Origin: Beroe ovata
Taxonomy: Eukaryota > Ctenophora > Nuda > Beroida > Beroidae
NCBI GenBank assembly: GCA_946803715.1
Contig: CAMPET010000017.1
Span: forward strand, 93,687 to 155,364
Direction of reading: 5' to 3'
Length of the DNA: 61,678 bases
In this document: in pieces, positions 13,126-45,490 of the stretch
Layout of the letters: each line of letters opens with the position of its first letter
Numbering within the stretch: the first letter of the stretch is position 1
Notes under the pieces: generated by a model
Database searches by the model: none
What the model saw: the letters and a program-made list of their open reading frames with translations, nothing else
What the model was told of the DNA's origin: nothing
Program-made: the position numbers and the translations under genes

Positions 13126-13479
13126 CAGTCATGATCATGGTCATAGTATCGACATTCAGCGGCCTAGCATCGCCAGACACTAGATTTTATCCGAACTCTG
13201 CACTCTGTATAAAAGCTGGCTCACCACCTTGGCAGAGCGTAGATTATGAGGAGATCTAATTGAAACATCCAAGATTGTCAATGATAAGGTAAATTATGGT
13301 CAGAATTTATTTAAACTTGGAAGGACAAAGGAGCTGAAGAAATCTCATAATTTCTAGGAAACCTTTTTGCAGGGTGAATAAGAATTGATGAAAGGTTTTT
13401 TCAAATGGCTGTGAATGTTTCTTTTCAGTGTTTTAGAGAATTGAGATGGTTAAATACCATTGGTTAAAATACCATTATC

Positions 13480-13720
13480 CTTTTATTTATTTATTTATTT
13501 TATGTTATCTGTCCACTGTTTCTTGCGCGCTTATGTCCCTTATGGTCTGTTTGAAGTCACAGCTATATGCATCATACCAACAAACAGCCTGCTCAACCCT
13601 GTATTCAACTATGACATTCTCAATTCTATCAAGAAGCTGATCAGGACATTCGACCTCTCCGTATTGGCCCAGGAGTTTCAACTGGAGAATTTTATTTATT
13701 TATTTATTTATTTAATTTAT
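13480..13720 (+). pseudogene. GPCR transmembrane-7-like fragment between two TTTA repeats
   Basis: One frame reads about 50 residues including IIPTNSLLNPVFNY followed by a basic amphipathic stretch (NSIKKLIRTF). It resembles the P-x-N-S-x-x-N-P helix 7 plus helix 8 of rhodopsin-type receptors, especially LRR-containing ones. It is flanked by (TTTA)n on both sides (13482-13502 and 13692-13715). Its left edge is TGTTATCTGTCCACTGTTTC, the same text as the small palindrome at 46263-46321. No other receptor part is present. It looks like a captured remnant rather than an exon of SHOC1. Confidence 0.35.
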
Positions 13721-14265
13721 TTGTTTGACAATTGACATTGCCTTGAAGAAGCGAAGTTTTGGACAGATGAAATTATCTGAACTCCTTGTAAAGTTGTAAT
13801 TGCCTTGAGAAAGATAAAAGGCATTTTTGTGATGAACTGAACTTCTATTTATTGCTGTTATTGCTGCCTGATGCTATGGCGAATGTGCTGACAGAAGATT
13901 TTAATCTCATATGAAAAGGTTATGCATCATTGGCGTGTTGGTTTCCTGTGGGTCAAGTCGCCCAAAGGCTGGGAGGCTAAGCTTGTCTTTTTGGTTTGCT
14001 GATTGCTCCCACTCGAGGGTTAGATCGTTTAGGGATTTGCTTTATGTTGCATATTGTACAATGTACAAAGTCATGCAATATTGCTTTTATCATATTTTAT
14101 AGTGCATTATTTAATTATCCATAATTGTAGGTACCTTGTGAGAACTGTTAATAATACCCATTTGCTTGTAGTATACAGAAGACTGGAACTTTTGGTTTTA
14201 AATCAAAAATATGTGCCATGTGGAATGGATATTTTCTCTCATTTCTTACCATTTCAGGTTTTCAA

Positions 14266-17157
14266 ATGCCTAAGTTCAGATCAACATGCTTTTTTGAAGA
14301 TAAGATCCATAAATGGCAAAAAAGGTGTGGACTACAGTTTTTGAGTCAGCCTTTGCTTGAGAGTTTAGAATGGGATGGTTCTACTCTGTCTGATGATATA
14401 TACAGGAAGCCTTGGGATTTCATTTCCTTGAACCGAAAAGATTTAACTAAAAATTCATGTATAACCATTTTGGATGAGGAAATTGGAAAGTTCTCTTGGA
14501 AGCCAGAAGTTTGCGATGATCTTGGAGAGGAGTATGTTTCAAAAGGAGACAAGCCTGAGATTTATAATGGAGAACAAAACCATGTATCAACTAATTCAAA
14601 TGAAGTCTCTGAGGCACATTCATCATACGAAGAAGTGAACCAGATTAACCAGCTCCCTGTATCAAAGCATCAATATGACCAAGCTATTCAGCAATTATCT
14701 TTATTAGAGATGCCAAACATTGCCTTGTATACTAAGTATGCTGATGGAAATGTCACTGATGACATCGATAATTTCAACCCAGTTGAACTCAGTGAAGAAC
14801 CACTTGACTTGTCGATTTGGTGTAAATGTCTTATTGAGAGATTTGATCTAGACAGACAAAGTTTGGTATTGACACCACCAGAAATAGCTGATATTTCATT
14901 TCCTTGCAGTAAACATGTGAATGATGTTCTTCCATCAAATCCAGTTACAACAGGTCGAGAAATTTTGGATCAATTAGTTTGGAATCCATTCAAGCTTGAT
15001 TTAGTTTCAAAGAACATTAGTAAAACAATCAAAATGCTGAATGAGCAGTGTGAACCCGAAACTGAAGATGTGCTTGACATGACTGAACAAGAACCAATTA
15101 AAAAGGGCATTATTGACTATTGTTCACGACCACCAAGTGCAGTGAATCAGAGAAGCATGCAAGTTGATCCCCTAAATTCTGGGGATAATATCAAGGACCT
15201 CTCAACACCTGTTATACCTGTGGTTTCATTACCCAAAATTTCCTCTGGGTTAAACGATTCTGTAGACACTTTTATGAAACTCAGGCAGAAAAACTCAAAC
15301 AATAAAAGTAAGTATTATCAACAAACTCTAAACATCGTTGTTTCAGAAAATAAAGATAAGCCAATTATCCATGATATTGAATGTGAAATAGATGAATATT
15401 CCATGAAGTTCATCAATAGGATTTATGAATATTGCAGACCAGATATCAATACTCTGGTTTCCAAGGCTATACTCACGGATCAGAACGTTGTTTTCTCCAT
15501 TGAGGAAACTTACTTAGACTTCATCTTGAAAGAACAAATCAAGAATGACAACAAACTTGCTTGTGAAATTCTACTGAGGCTTATACCTCTGAAGAGGGCT
15601 GTCACAATTGCTGCTCAGTTAGACACGGAGTCAAGTTTAGAATATTTGAAATGCTTGCAAATGCAAGACAACAGATTCCAATTGTGTGTGAGAGACTTGT
15701 CAGCCATTCAGTTTGAGATAATCTACTCTGGTCATAACACTTCAAAAATGATGAAGCTATGTAATATTCTCAAAGAAAATAAAGAGGATAAGTGTTTAAT
15801 CCTACTTAGTGAAGCACGAAATAGCAAAACAGCATTGATGGAAACACTGACCAAAATAACAGGCATTGCTGTCGCTCCCGCACTTTCTTTTCCCGATTAC
15901 AAATGTTACATCATCAATGGCGAAGATATTCATTCAGAATTTCCATGGGGTAGATTTTCATCTGTGATTGAGTATAATCAATCAACACAATTGATTGAGG
16001 ATATGATATCCGATATCAACATCAAACATTACATTCTACGTACAATCATCCCTCCTCAGAATTACTTGTCTTCCATTACAAACAATGAAGAATTTAAAGT
16101 TATCGGCTATTCTTCACTGGACTTCAAGGTACTGCAATGTTTGGAGACGCAACACAACTTTGTGGTTTATCAACGACAAGCAACCAGTGATTATTCCAAT
16201 GAAACCATAGTCATTGATGAGAGGACATGCATTGTAATCATTAGAAATCTGAACGAAATCAAGAATGTCAGAGAGGTTTCTTCTCTTTTCATTGCAATTT
16301 CTCTCAGCTACAGTGTATTGAATGTAATTTTCGATGTATCGACCTGTCACTATCCTGACCTTTTCTCTGTAGTTGTAGCCTCCCTTGCACACTTCAGCAC
16401 AAAAAACCTCAATATTAAGCTATTCTATTGCCTCTCAATAGAGGACACATGCAAGACAATTGTCAAAATAGCACACCAAGCGAGATCAAATATAAGCACC
16501 CAATGGAAATCAACTGAACTCTGGTTGAAGCGTACTTGGCTCACGGAAGAACAGAGTAACCATGAGAAATTGCTATCTCGAATTCCTTGTATCAATGTGT
16601 ATGTTGCCCAGATAATGCTCACCACCTATCCTCTTATTGATCTCATGAATTTACAATTACAAGAAGTCATTGACAACATATCCGTTGTCCCAGTAGAAAT
16701 ATTGAAGACATTCCACGAGTGTATCCATAGGAAATCCTCGGAACAACCAATCAGTTGCAATGACAGCTGCAGTAATAACAAGACGGTTCAGTTTGATTCT
16801 GTAACCAGTGTTCAGGAATACACACCAACCCAGATTGAACCAGCTTCGCCCTATCAACGCACATCACTCCCTCCCTTACAGACATCATTTGACCTCGGTA
16901 AAGCGGTGAGCCAATCGTATGAAACTCCACGACTTGCAAGGGTTAATAAGTTTACTGATGTGACTAAAACACCTATAAAACCAAAGAATGTTGTAAAACC
17001 CTTTATCAGTGGTGAAGTTTGCAGTTCTCGGACAAAACGAGCTGTAGAAGAGTTTCACAAACACTCGTTTAGTTTCAGTAAGAGACGGAAAGTGCTGATT
17101 GAGAAGAATCATAATTTAAATGATGGGGGCCAAACGACCCTCTTCATAGAGCAATAG
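14266..17157 (+). CDS. SHOC1: SHOC1-like meiotic crossover protein (degenerate XPF family)
   Basis: The frame gives 963 residues from ATG 14266, all in one exon. A strong acceptor (ttcttaccatttcag|gtttt) lies at 14257, so a 5' UTR or a short coding exon probably precedes it. Near residue 648 is a degenerate XPF-type nuclease strand (IVIDERTC), which lacks the ERKx3D active site. Residues ~768-825 form a tandem helix-hairpin-helix: RIPCINVYVAQIML followed by VPVEILKTFHECI. The end has KRRKV...DGGQTTLF, matching my memory of the vertebrate SHOC1 tail (KRR...DGQT.L). In known species SHOC1/Zip2 pairs with SPO16, binds branched DNA and promotes class I crossovers with the ZMM proteins. Mammalian SHOC1 is ~1,400 residues, so this one is shorter. 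The lack of introns contrasts with its neighbours. Confidence 0.85.
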   Translation: MPKFRSTCFFEDKIHKWQKRCGLQFLSQPLLESLEWDGSTLSDDIYRKPWDFISLNRKDLTKNSCITILDEEIGKFSWKPEVCDDLGEEYVSKGDKPEIYNGEQNHVSTNSNEVSEAHSSYEEVNQINQLPVSKHQYDQAIQQLSLLEMPNIALYTKYADGNVTDDIDNFNPVELSEEPLDLSIWCKCLIERFDLDRQSLVLTPPEIADISFPCSKHVNDVLPSNPVTTGREILDQLVWNPFKLDLVSKNISKTIKMLNEQCEPETEDVLDMTEQEPIKKGIIDYCSRPPSAVNQRSMQVDPLNSGDNIKDLSTPVIPVVSLPKISSGLNDSVDTFMKLRQKNSNNKSKYYQQTLNIVVSENKDKPIIHDIECEIDEYSMKFINRIYEYCRPDINTLVSKAILTDQNVVFSIEETYLDFILKEQIKNDNKLACEILLRLIPLKRAVTIAAQLDTESSLEYLKCLQMQDNRFQLCVRDLSAIQFEIIYSGHNTSKMMKLCNILKENKEDKCLILLSEARNSKTALMETLTKITGIAVAPALSFPDYKCYIINGEDIHSEFPWGRFSSVIEYNQSTQLIEDMISDINIKHYILRTIIPPQNYLSSITNNEEFKVIGYSSLDFKVLQCLETQHNFVVYQRQATSDYSNETIVIDERTCIVIIRNLNEIKNVREVSSLFIAISLSYSVLNVIFDVSTCHYPDLFSVVVASLAHFSTKNLNIKLFYCLSIEDTCKTIVKIAHQARSNISTQWKSTELWLKRTWLTEEQSNHEKLLSRIPCINVYVAQIMLTTYPLIDLMNLQLQEVIDNISVVPVEILKTFHECIHRKSSEQPISCNDSCSNNKTVQFDSVTSVQEYTPTQIEPASPYQRTSLPPLQTSFDLGKAVSQSYETPRLARVNKFTDVTKTPIKPKNVVKPFISGEVCSSRTKRAVEEFHKHSFSFSKRRKVLIEKNHNLNDGGQTTLFIEQ

Positions 17158-17596
17158 ATAGGTAGAACCTGAATCAGAATTTTATTTTTGTCCATTATAG
17201 TTGTTTGACAATGAAGTTGTATCAATAGTAGATATAATCAGATGATTTTTGTGCAGGAGTGAATAATTTGTAAGATAGATTTATCATCAATTTTATTATT
17301 GAATTAAGTTGATCAACAACTTATTATATCCCTGTTCCAACTGACTTTTTCACTCTTCATCATATCTTCAACCAACTAATTGCTACTGGGTTTTTCATTG
17401 GGATATTTTGCTGTTTTTACCTGATTCATATCCTTGCAGTTTGTATGTCTTGAGGCAAGTTCAAGGTCATATCATCATGTTTCATGTATGTAAGTGACCA
17501 CTTAACGCTGAGAAGTCAAGTCAAGTGAACACATCTACACTGCCACGGCTGATGTGAAGATTGAGAGCCAGGCGTCATGTTTCTCTCACTTAACAG
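17158..17596. other. SHOC1 3' flank and upstream part of the PH gene
   Basis: AT-rich DNA with no exon proven. The frame of the PH protein is open only from 17512 and has no ATG. A donor-like TAT|gtaagtg at 17489 could end a tiny exon, but its phase would create a stop on joining. Confidence 0.4.
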
Positions 17597-18387
17597 AGCA
17601 GAGGGAGCAGCGGAGATATTTTCACTGGGGTGTGTGTTTGTGGAAAAAGCCGGGCAGGTGGAATGTTCGAGTAAAAAAGCGAGTTTTCGTAATTCTTGAC
17701 AAGGTCCCCAAAGTCATGTTCATTCACAAGGATGAGATGTCCCGCACTTTTGACCCTGATGTCGAGATTCACGACAAATGTCTGGAGATCGTTCCACTAT
17801 CGGGTGCAGGGGTTGTGGCACGTCCTGATTGGGATAACGTTAGGAAACGGCGCTTTTATTTCAAAATTTACAATGTTCCCGGTCAGCTGCGACCTTTTTA
17901 CATATTCCGTAGCCAAACTTCAGCTGAACGGGACAAATGGGTCGAGAGGATCGAGTTTCTGACCAATTTGGCCGTCGACGTGGATGTTCTTCTGTCTAAT
18001 TGTGATATGTTGCAGCGGAAACTCTTCAGTGCAACGACCCTCCTGAAAATGAATATTGGAGAAGTGCTCCTGGAAAATATGTTGAACGGGACATATAAGA
18101 AGGGAAGTAGACGATATAGGGAGGTGGCTGGTCACTTGGGGGAGTTTTTCAAGATCTGGGAAGATGTCATGAGCAAGAAAGTGCAAGTTCACAACCAGAT
18201 GCTCTCTTTTGTTGAGAACGGGTCGTGGAAAACGAGGCGGAAACCGGAAGATGATGTGCTGTCATTGAGCGATGATGATGTAATTACACCCAGGGACAGA
18301 ATTCTTAATCGGGTTGTCAAGTCGATTAGGCATGTGAGAAGGAAATCCATCACTTCTGCCGCTGCTGATGACGAGTTTTGTGTTTGA
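17597..18387 (+). CDS. PH-domain protein, 3' exon (start exon not found)
   Basis: A polypyrimidine tract and acceptor (tttctctcacttaacag) precede 17597, and the frame runs to TGA 18387, about 263 residues. No in-frame ATG lies before the domain, so the start must be in an unseen upstream exon. The first ~115 residues look like a pleckstrin-homology fold: basic early strands (KKPGRWNVRVKKR), FYFKIYNV in the middle, and a closing helix with the invariant Trp (SAERDKWVERI). PH domains bind phosphoinositides or proteins at membranes. The rest is helical, then acidic/Ser-rich, ending with a basic stretch (RHVRRKS) and DDEFCV, a possible C-terminal PDZ ligand. I do not recognise the family. Confidence 0.6.
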
Positions 18388-18803
18388 ATCCCACTTGAAA
18401 AAAGAGAGTTAGTTAGATTTCACTACGAGTTAAATTTCGACAAGCCCATATTATCCTGGCCTCGGTTAAGCTTATATTCAATATTTATGTCTTCTCCCTC
18501 AGTTTTCCTTTTTCTATATTGGGCACTATGACTGGTATTTATTTCAATATATATGACTAAGAATTGATCATTGATGTTTCATGTTTGATAGTGATATGTT
18601 ACAAAGTGAACCATATTGGGACAATATTAAATGAATCACTAAATATACTAGCAGAATAGCTCTTCAAAGCTATCGAAATCTGATTTCAGCAATCACCGCA
18701 ACATTAAGGTTGCCGCGCATGGCGCGCCTTATAACTCACGTTCTATTGATGCATTACAATTGTTATTTCACCTCACCCACCTTTTTCACAGTTGTAGAAG
18801 CTG
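18388..18803. other. Intergenic/5' UTR before the dynein gene
   Basis: An acceptor at ~18790 (cacctttttcacag) suggests a spliced 5' leader for the dynein. An in-frame TAG sits between this acceptor and the ATG at 18804. The GGTTGCCGCGCATGGCGCGCC patch at 18708-18727 is GC-rich. Confidence 0.45.
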
Positions 18804-40907
<22,104 letters not shown>

Positions 40908-41974
40908 ATGACAAATTTGAACTGACAATTTCTATGCAAATTCCTAATCCGTCTCTTTTTTCGATTTAAGAGCATACATACCAGTATCAATATATAGGTG
41001 TTTTTGTGGTTCGTACGTTTGGTGTGTTAATATTAATTAGTGTAACTTATCGATCATATTATCTATATTTACCTACCATTATTTACATGCTATTCGAATA
41101 TTGGAGTAGTTGCTATTAACTACGTTTCTTCAAATTTAAGTGGGCCGTGGGGCAATTATCTACGACCCATTTTTAAATATATCATCCACTCTGTATTTCC
41201 ATGAGATTGTACAGTTTTCTCTCTGGTTATCGTAGCCGCATAATATCGAGTCTTGCTGTGTTGAAAATCGCCCCATGATCACTTCCTCTATGTGCGTGCG
41301 CGTCGCGGAATTTGTGATCCGCGCGGACATCTCAAATATTCAGTCTCGTGTCGATGGCGCGTGAATTTGCTCCCAGATGTCCCCTTGTGACCCCTAGACG
41401 TGATATCTAACGACTTACAATCATTTCCGAGACCCACGTCACGTTTTTGCTACACATTTGTTACACTTTCGTCACATGTCACGAAAAACATCAACTCACG
41501 AGTAATGCCCTTCGAGCCACACGCGTATTTCGTGTAAAATCTCATGTTGATCATACCTCAATTATCATCCTATTTTATAATTAAAGTTAATTTAATGGAT
41601 TCCTCATGAAAGTTCCCCATAGTATCTCTAAAACAGGGCCAAACTGCGTGCTTATTCTCTCTGATGCCACCTCCCTGAGCACACATTCATTACTTTAATA
41701 CCCAGTTATGATTTATTGCTACCACTGCATCACAGTTCTCATCACGACTTGTCGCACTGTTTCCGTGAGCAATTTGCGATTTGTCTCCCCTAATTTGCAA
41801 TTTATTTTATAGTTGCAATATTTTGACACTTGTGCCTCATTTTTGCTTATAATGGCCATTTCATTTATACCAATTCCACCTCATTTTAGTCTACTGTTCT
41901 CCTCGTTGCTCTGATTGCAGTTTGTATAGTTATACAATCTTTAATTTGATATCTGAACTTCAATTACCAGTTGA
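40908..41974. other. Intergenic region and 5' UTR of the fusion gene
   Basis: AT-rich, except for a CpG-rich patch at ~41287-41365 (GTGCGTGCGCGTCGCGG, CCGCGCGGAC) that could mark a promoter. An acceptor-like ctctgattgcag at 41909-41920 suggests a spliced 5' leader. Confidence 0.4.
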
Positions 41975-44509
41975 ATGTATCTCTGGTTGATTGGTGGCTA
42001 TGGCAGAATGATAGCATACGTCAGAATCCCAAATCCACTTCGCCGCTTCATAATCTATGCCATCATCGGTCTATCAGTTTGGGGTATAATGTGGACCATC
42101 GAATCAACCATGACCAAACATAATCAGGCTCATAATGCTGTTCTTGGCGGCACTCAGACTGGCAATGATATGTACCGATTCCCGCCCATGGAGAACATTG
42201 AAACTGTGAAGGGTAGTTTTGATGAAGATTGGGATAATATGGACAATCCAGGGGTTATGGAGGCTGTTTCAGAGGAAATGTCCCAGAGGGTTCGATTGCT
42301 AAGAGAGCAGTGTGGGTATGAGGCTCGGGAGGAAAATCCTCAGCCTTACCAATTTTTCATGGATATTCCAGAGATAAAACTGAGGTGGTGTAAGATTTCA
42401 AAAGTAGGATCAACAAGTTGGGATTCGTATCTGTCTCAGTTTGCACCCCTCTGCAAAAAGGAAGATGTGTGGATCAAGTATTGTGTGCCAGAGCAATGGG
42501 CTTTGCAGTATCCTCCCAAATCTGACATTGAACAATGGAAACAGGAGGGCAAACGACCGGATTTCAACATTGACACTTTAAACTTTTTGATTGTCCGACA
42601 CCCTTTCCAGAGAATTGTTAGTGCATACAGGAGTAAGTTCGAAAACAACAAATTCAGTGGAGTCAAGTACTTCGACTTGTTGGGTAAAGATGCCATGTTC
42701 AAATATAGAAAAGTGTCAGGCAACCTAACAGAGGAAGACAAGTTATCACTTCTACATGAAACAGAACAGTTCATAAAATCGGGAATGACGACTCCAAAAG
42801 ATCCAAATAATCCATATCAGAATCCTCCATGGCCAACATTCTCAGAGTTTTCATCCGCTGTTCTCCTTGATGGCATCTATGAGAGGCATTGGTGGCCAAT
42901 ATCAAACCTATGTCTCCCTTGCTCTATCAATTACACAGCCATTGGCCATATGTCAACATTGGATAGAGATAGTGCATATGTGATGAAAACCCTCAAACTC
43001 AGGAGGCAAGGGTGGCCTAGCCAAACTAATGCGTCCCCAGGGGCATCGACTGATGAAATTTGGAAGGAATATTTTAGTTTATTGTCAGATGAATTATTGG
43101 AAGAATATAAATCATATTATCAGTCAGACTGTCGCCTATTCAGCTTTGATTGCAACACATCCAACATAGAAAAGACCAGAGTCGATCTGCAGGAGTACAC
43201 TAGACAGTTTTTCCCAGATGTCAACTTTTCAGCATCTCAGCACACTATCTTTGGTACATGTACTCCATATAGCTATGTTGCAGGGGACATATCGAAGCAT
43301 AACTTCAGTTCTAGGCCTTCTGCCATGTTTAGCTTCCAAAGGCATGGTAGAAGCAACTTTATAGGCCGAAAAGTCTTCAGAAAGTCCCTTTCAGATTTTT
43401 TTGGAAGATTGAAAACTTATTTAAAGACTAACAAACCACCTTCAGTTGACATGGATTGGTTCAATAGCTTTAAGTATAAACTGGTTTACAATGAAAACCT
43501 AGCATCAGAGGGGTATTTGCAAATGATTAGAAAAGGTGAAAGATTCATGGACGCATTCCCTGATTTGCTTGAGGACCCCCAGAGAGTAAAGGTTACATCA
43601 GCTGAGAAGGTCAGAATGATAGAATCAGCTTTGAGCTTCCTTTATGGTGCTTTTAAAGACTCATATTACTCCTCAAATTCTAGCATCATTCTTGGAGGTG
43701 AAGTCTACAGGGTGCTAGGTAATGTGACTCAGAAATGCAGCGGGAAAAAGTTAGGCCCTGTTTGCACTGTATATAAACAACTTTTTCATGAGCAGAAAGA
43801 TAGGAGGCCACTGAAAATGTTCAGCATAAACAGAAACAGGCTGAATAATTACTTTACCGAATGTGAAAATTGTAGAATTGAAAAGAATTATGCTCAAAAT
43901 GAAGGAGATGAGATACCTGAGAGCTTTTACAATTATCCGCTCTTTGCAAGAATGACTAACAATGTCAGTAATAGGCTAGGGATGGAATTGAAATTTCAGG
44001 ACATGAAAGTGTTGCACACTCTCTGCACACAAGAATTGACTATACCCAGACTTGTCCCTGGAGGTAAATTTTGCAGTTTATTCAGAGGAAATGATTTGCA
44101 GGTGCTAGGGTACTATATAGACTTGTTACAATATACAAGTTATATGAACCCAGCAAGAAAGAGAGCTGGTTGTATTGTGATGAGGGAAGCTTTGCAGGTT
44201 TTACAAAACAAAGAAATTGGACTATATTTCACACACAGACAAGCATTCTTCCCTCTTTTGGAAATTCTTGGGATTGTTTCTATTCCACTGACAGGATGGA
44301 GCCACGACGTAAATGATCGGGATTTCTATGGTGATTTATTACCTCATGGTGCTGACATAACGATGTTAAGAATGGACATTGCTAATAGTGTGATTGTGCA
44401 AGCATTTCTCAATGAGAAGAAAATAGAAATTCTGGGTTGTGGCAACCCCTGCACACTTCAAAAGCTCGAAGAAATGTTCCCACCAAATAAATGTTCCTTC
44501 CATGAATAA
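41975..44509 (+). CDS. Golgi carbohydrate sulfotransferase fused to a MINPP1-like pseudo-histidine-phosphatase
   Basis: A single exon encodes 844 residues; a TGA directly precedes ATG 41975. Residues ~25-42 are a signal-anchor helix after a basic N-terminus, as in Golgi type II enzymes. Residues ~130-395 are a Sulfotransfer_2 domain: the 5'-phosphosulfate loop SKVGSTSW (142-149), the 3'-phosphate site VRHPFQRIVSAYRS (207-220) and the conserved WWPISNLCLPC segment. These are features of the CHST8-14 group, which sulfates chondroitin/dermatan and GalNAc. Residues ~425-840 follow MINPP1: GTCTP (427), RHG (456), TSAEKVR...SALSFLYG (541), PGGKFCSLF (695) and HRQ (754). MINPP1 has RHGTRYP and HAE; here these read RHGRSNF and HRQ, so phosphatase activity is probably lost. 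The whole frame is open, so the fusion is genomic, not an assembly join of two broken frames. Confidence 0.85.
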   Translation: MYLWLIGGYGRMIAYVRIPNPLRRFIIYAIIGLSVWGIMWTIESTMTKHNQAHNAVLGGTQTGNDMYRFPPMENIETVKGSFDEDWDNMDNPGVMEAVSEEMSQRVRLLREQCGYEAREENPQPYQFFMDIPEIKLRWCKISKVGSTSWDSYLSQFAPLCKKEDVWIKYCVPEQWALQYPPKSDIEQWKQEGKRPDFNIDTLNFLIVRHPFQRIVSAYRSKFENNKFSGVKYFDLLGKDAMFKYRKVSGNLTEEDKLSLLHETEQFIKSGMTTPKDPNNPYQNPPWPTFSEFSSAVLLDGIYERHWWPISNLCLPCSINYTAIGHMSTLDRDSAYVMKTLKLRRQGWPSQTNASPGASTDEIWKEYFSLLSDELLEEYKSYYQSDCRLFSFDCNTSNIEKTRVDLQEYTRQFFPDVNFSASQHTIFGTCTPYSYVAGDISKHNFSSRPSAMFSFQRHGRSNFIGRKVFRKSLSDFFGRLKTYLKTNKPPSVDMDWFNSFKYKLVYNENLASEGYLQMIRKGERFMDAFPDLLEDPQRVKVTSAEKVRMIESALSFLYGAFKDSYYSSNSSIILGGEVYRVLGNVTQKCSGKKLGPVCTVYKQLFHEQKDRRPLKMFSINRNRLNNYFTECENCRIEKNYAQNEGDEIPESFYNYPLFARMTNNVSNRLGMELKFQDMKVLHTLCTQELTIPRLVPGGKFCSLFRGNDLQVLGYYIDLLQYTSYMNPARKRAGCIVMREALQVLQNKEIGLYFTHRQAFFPLLEILGIVSIPLTGWSHDVNDRDFYGDLLPHGADITMLRMDIANSVIVQAFLNEKKIEILGCGNPCTLQKLEEMFPPNKCSFHE

Positions 44510-44699
44510 CATCAATTCATTCTTATCACTGACATTTACTATTTATATATTAAGGTTTTTATGAAATGAAGTTGGATTGATCAACAAGCAAAGTGTATAT
44601 AGTTACTACCATAAAAAGACCAAACATGTGACAAGGGATTTCAACTGTACATAAAAGTTTGGGCAGTGAAATGACTAAAACTTATTGGTAAAAGGGTCA

Positions 44700-45490
44700 T
44701 AAGATTTGTAATTGTGTCCAATGTCCATTGTGTCAATCAATAAGAAAATTTCTAATGCACGTCCATTAAACACTCCACTCATCTTGAAAATTTGGTACTT
44801 TTGTCTATTGTACACCAATGGGCACATTAGACACAATTTGTCCATTTTCAATGTCCAATGGACATGTTCAATGGACACAATGGACATCAATCTTGTGCAC
44901 CTTGGTGGGCACAATGGACACATCTACAAATCCGCTCTTGTTGATGGACATCAAACTGGTATTTTAGTCTAATGGACACAATGTACAAATATTGACCAAT
45001 GGACACAGTGTGTCCAATACACATGTACATTGGACACACTTGATACATTGTGTCTACTGGATTCATCGTGTCCGCTGAACAAGATATGTCTATTGTTCAC
45101 ATGACGTCCACTGCGCACGATAAAACGCATGTCTAGTGTGCACAATGTGTTTATTGTACATAGTTTGTCCATTGGGCACAACATGTCCATTGGACACAAT
45201 ATGTCAATTGGGTTCGGGTAAGGGTTAGAGTTTCCCATGGAAATATAACATCCAATAGACATTTTGATCTTAATGGGCATATTTCGTCCAATGGTCACAT
45301 TTTGACCAGTGGAAATGCTGTGTCCATTAGACACACTGTGTTCAATGGACATTTGTGTATCCAATGGGCCTATTACATCTAATGGGCATATTATGTCCAG
45401 TGGATATGCTGTGTCCAATGGACATGATTATTGGACACACTGTGTCCATTGTGTTTATTGGTCAATATTTGTCCTTATGCCCATTTGCAT
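44700..45490. repeat. Degenerate minisatellite of TGTCCA/TGGACA palindromic words
   Basis: About 800 bp are built from GTCCANTGGACACA(A/T)TGTGTCC-like words on both strands; TGTCCATTGGACACA-type units are themselves palindromic. Copies are diverged. It lies just 3' of the fusion gene. Confidence 0.8.

Noticed and set aside
14218-14257. Upstream ATG at 14218 for SHOC1
   Set aside because: It lies within the polypyrimidine tract/intron before the acceptor at 14257; ATG 14266 is in the exon.
17552-17554. ATG at 17552 or GTG at 17554 as start of the PH protein
   Set aside because: The ATG is out of frame and hits TGA at once; GTG starts are not credible for an animal nuclear gene, and a strong acceptor lies at 17596.
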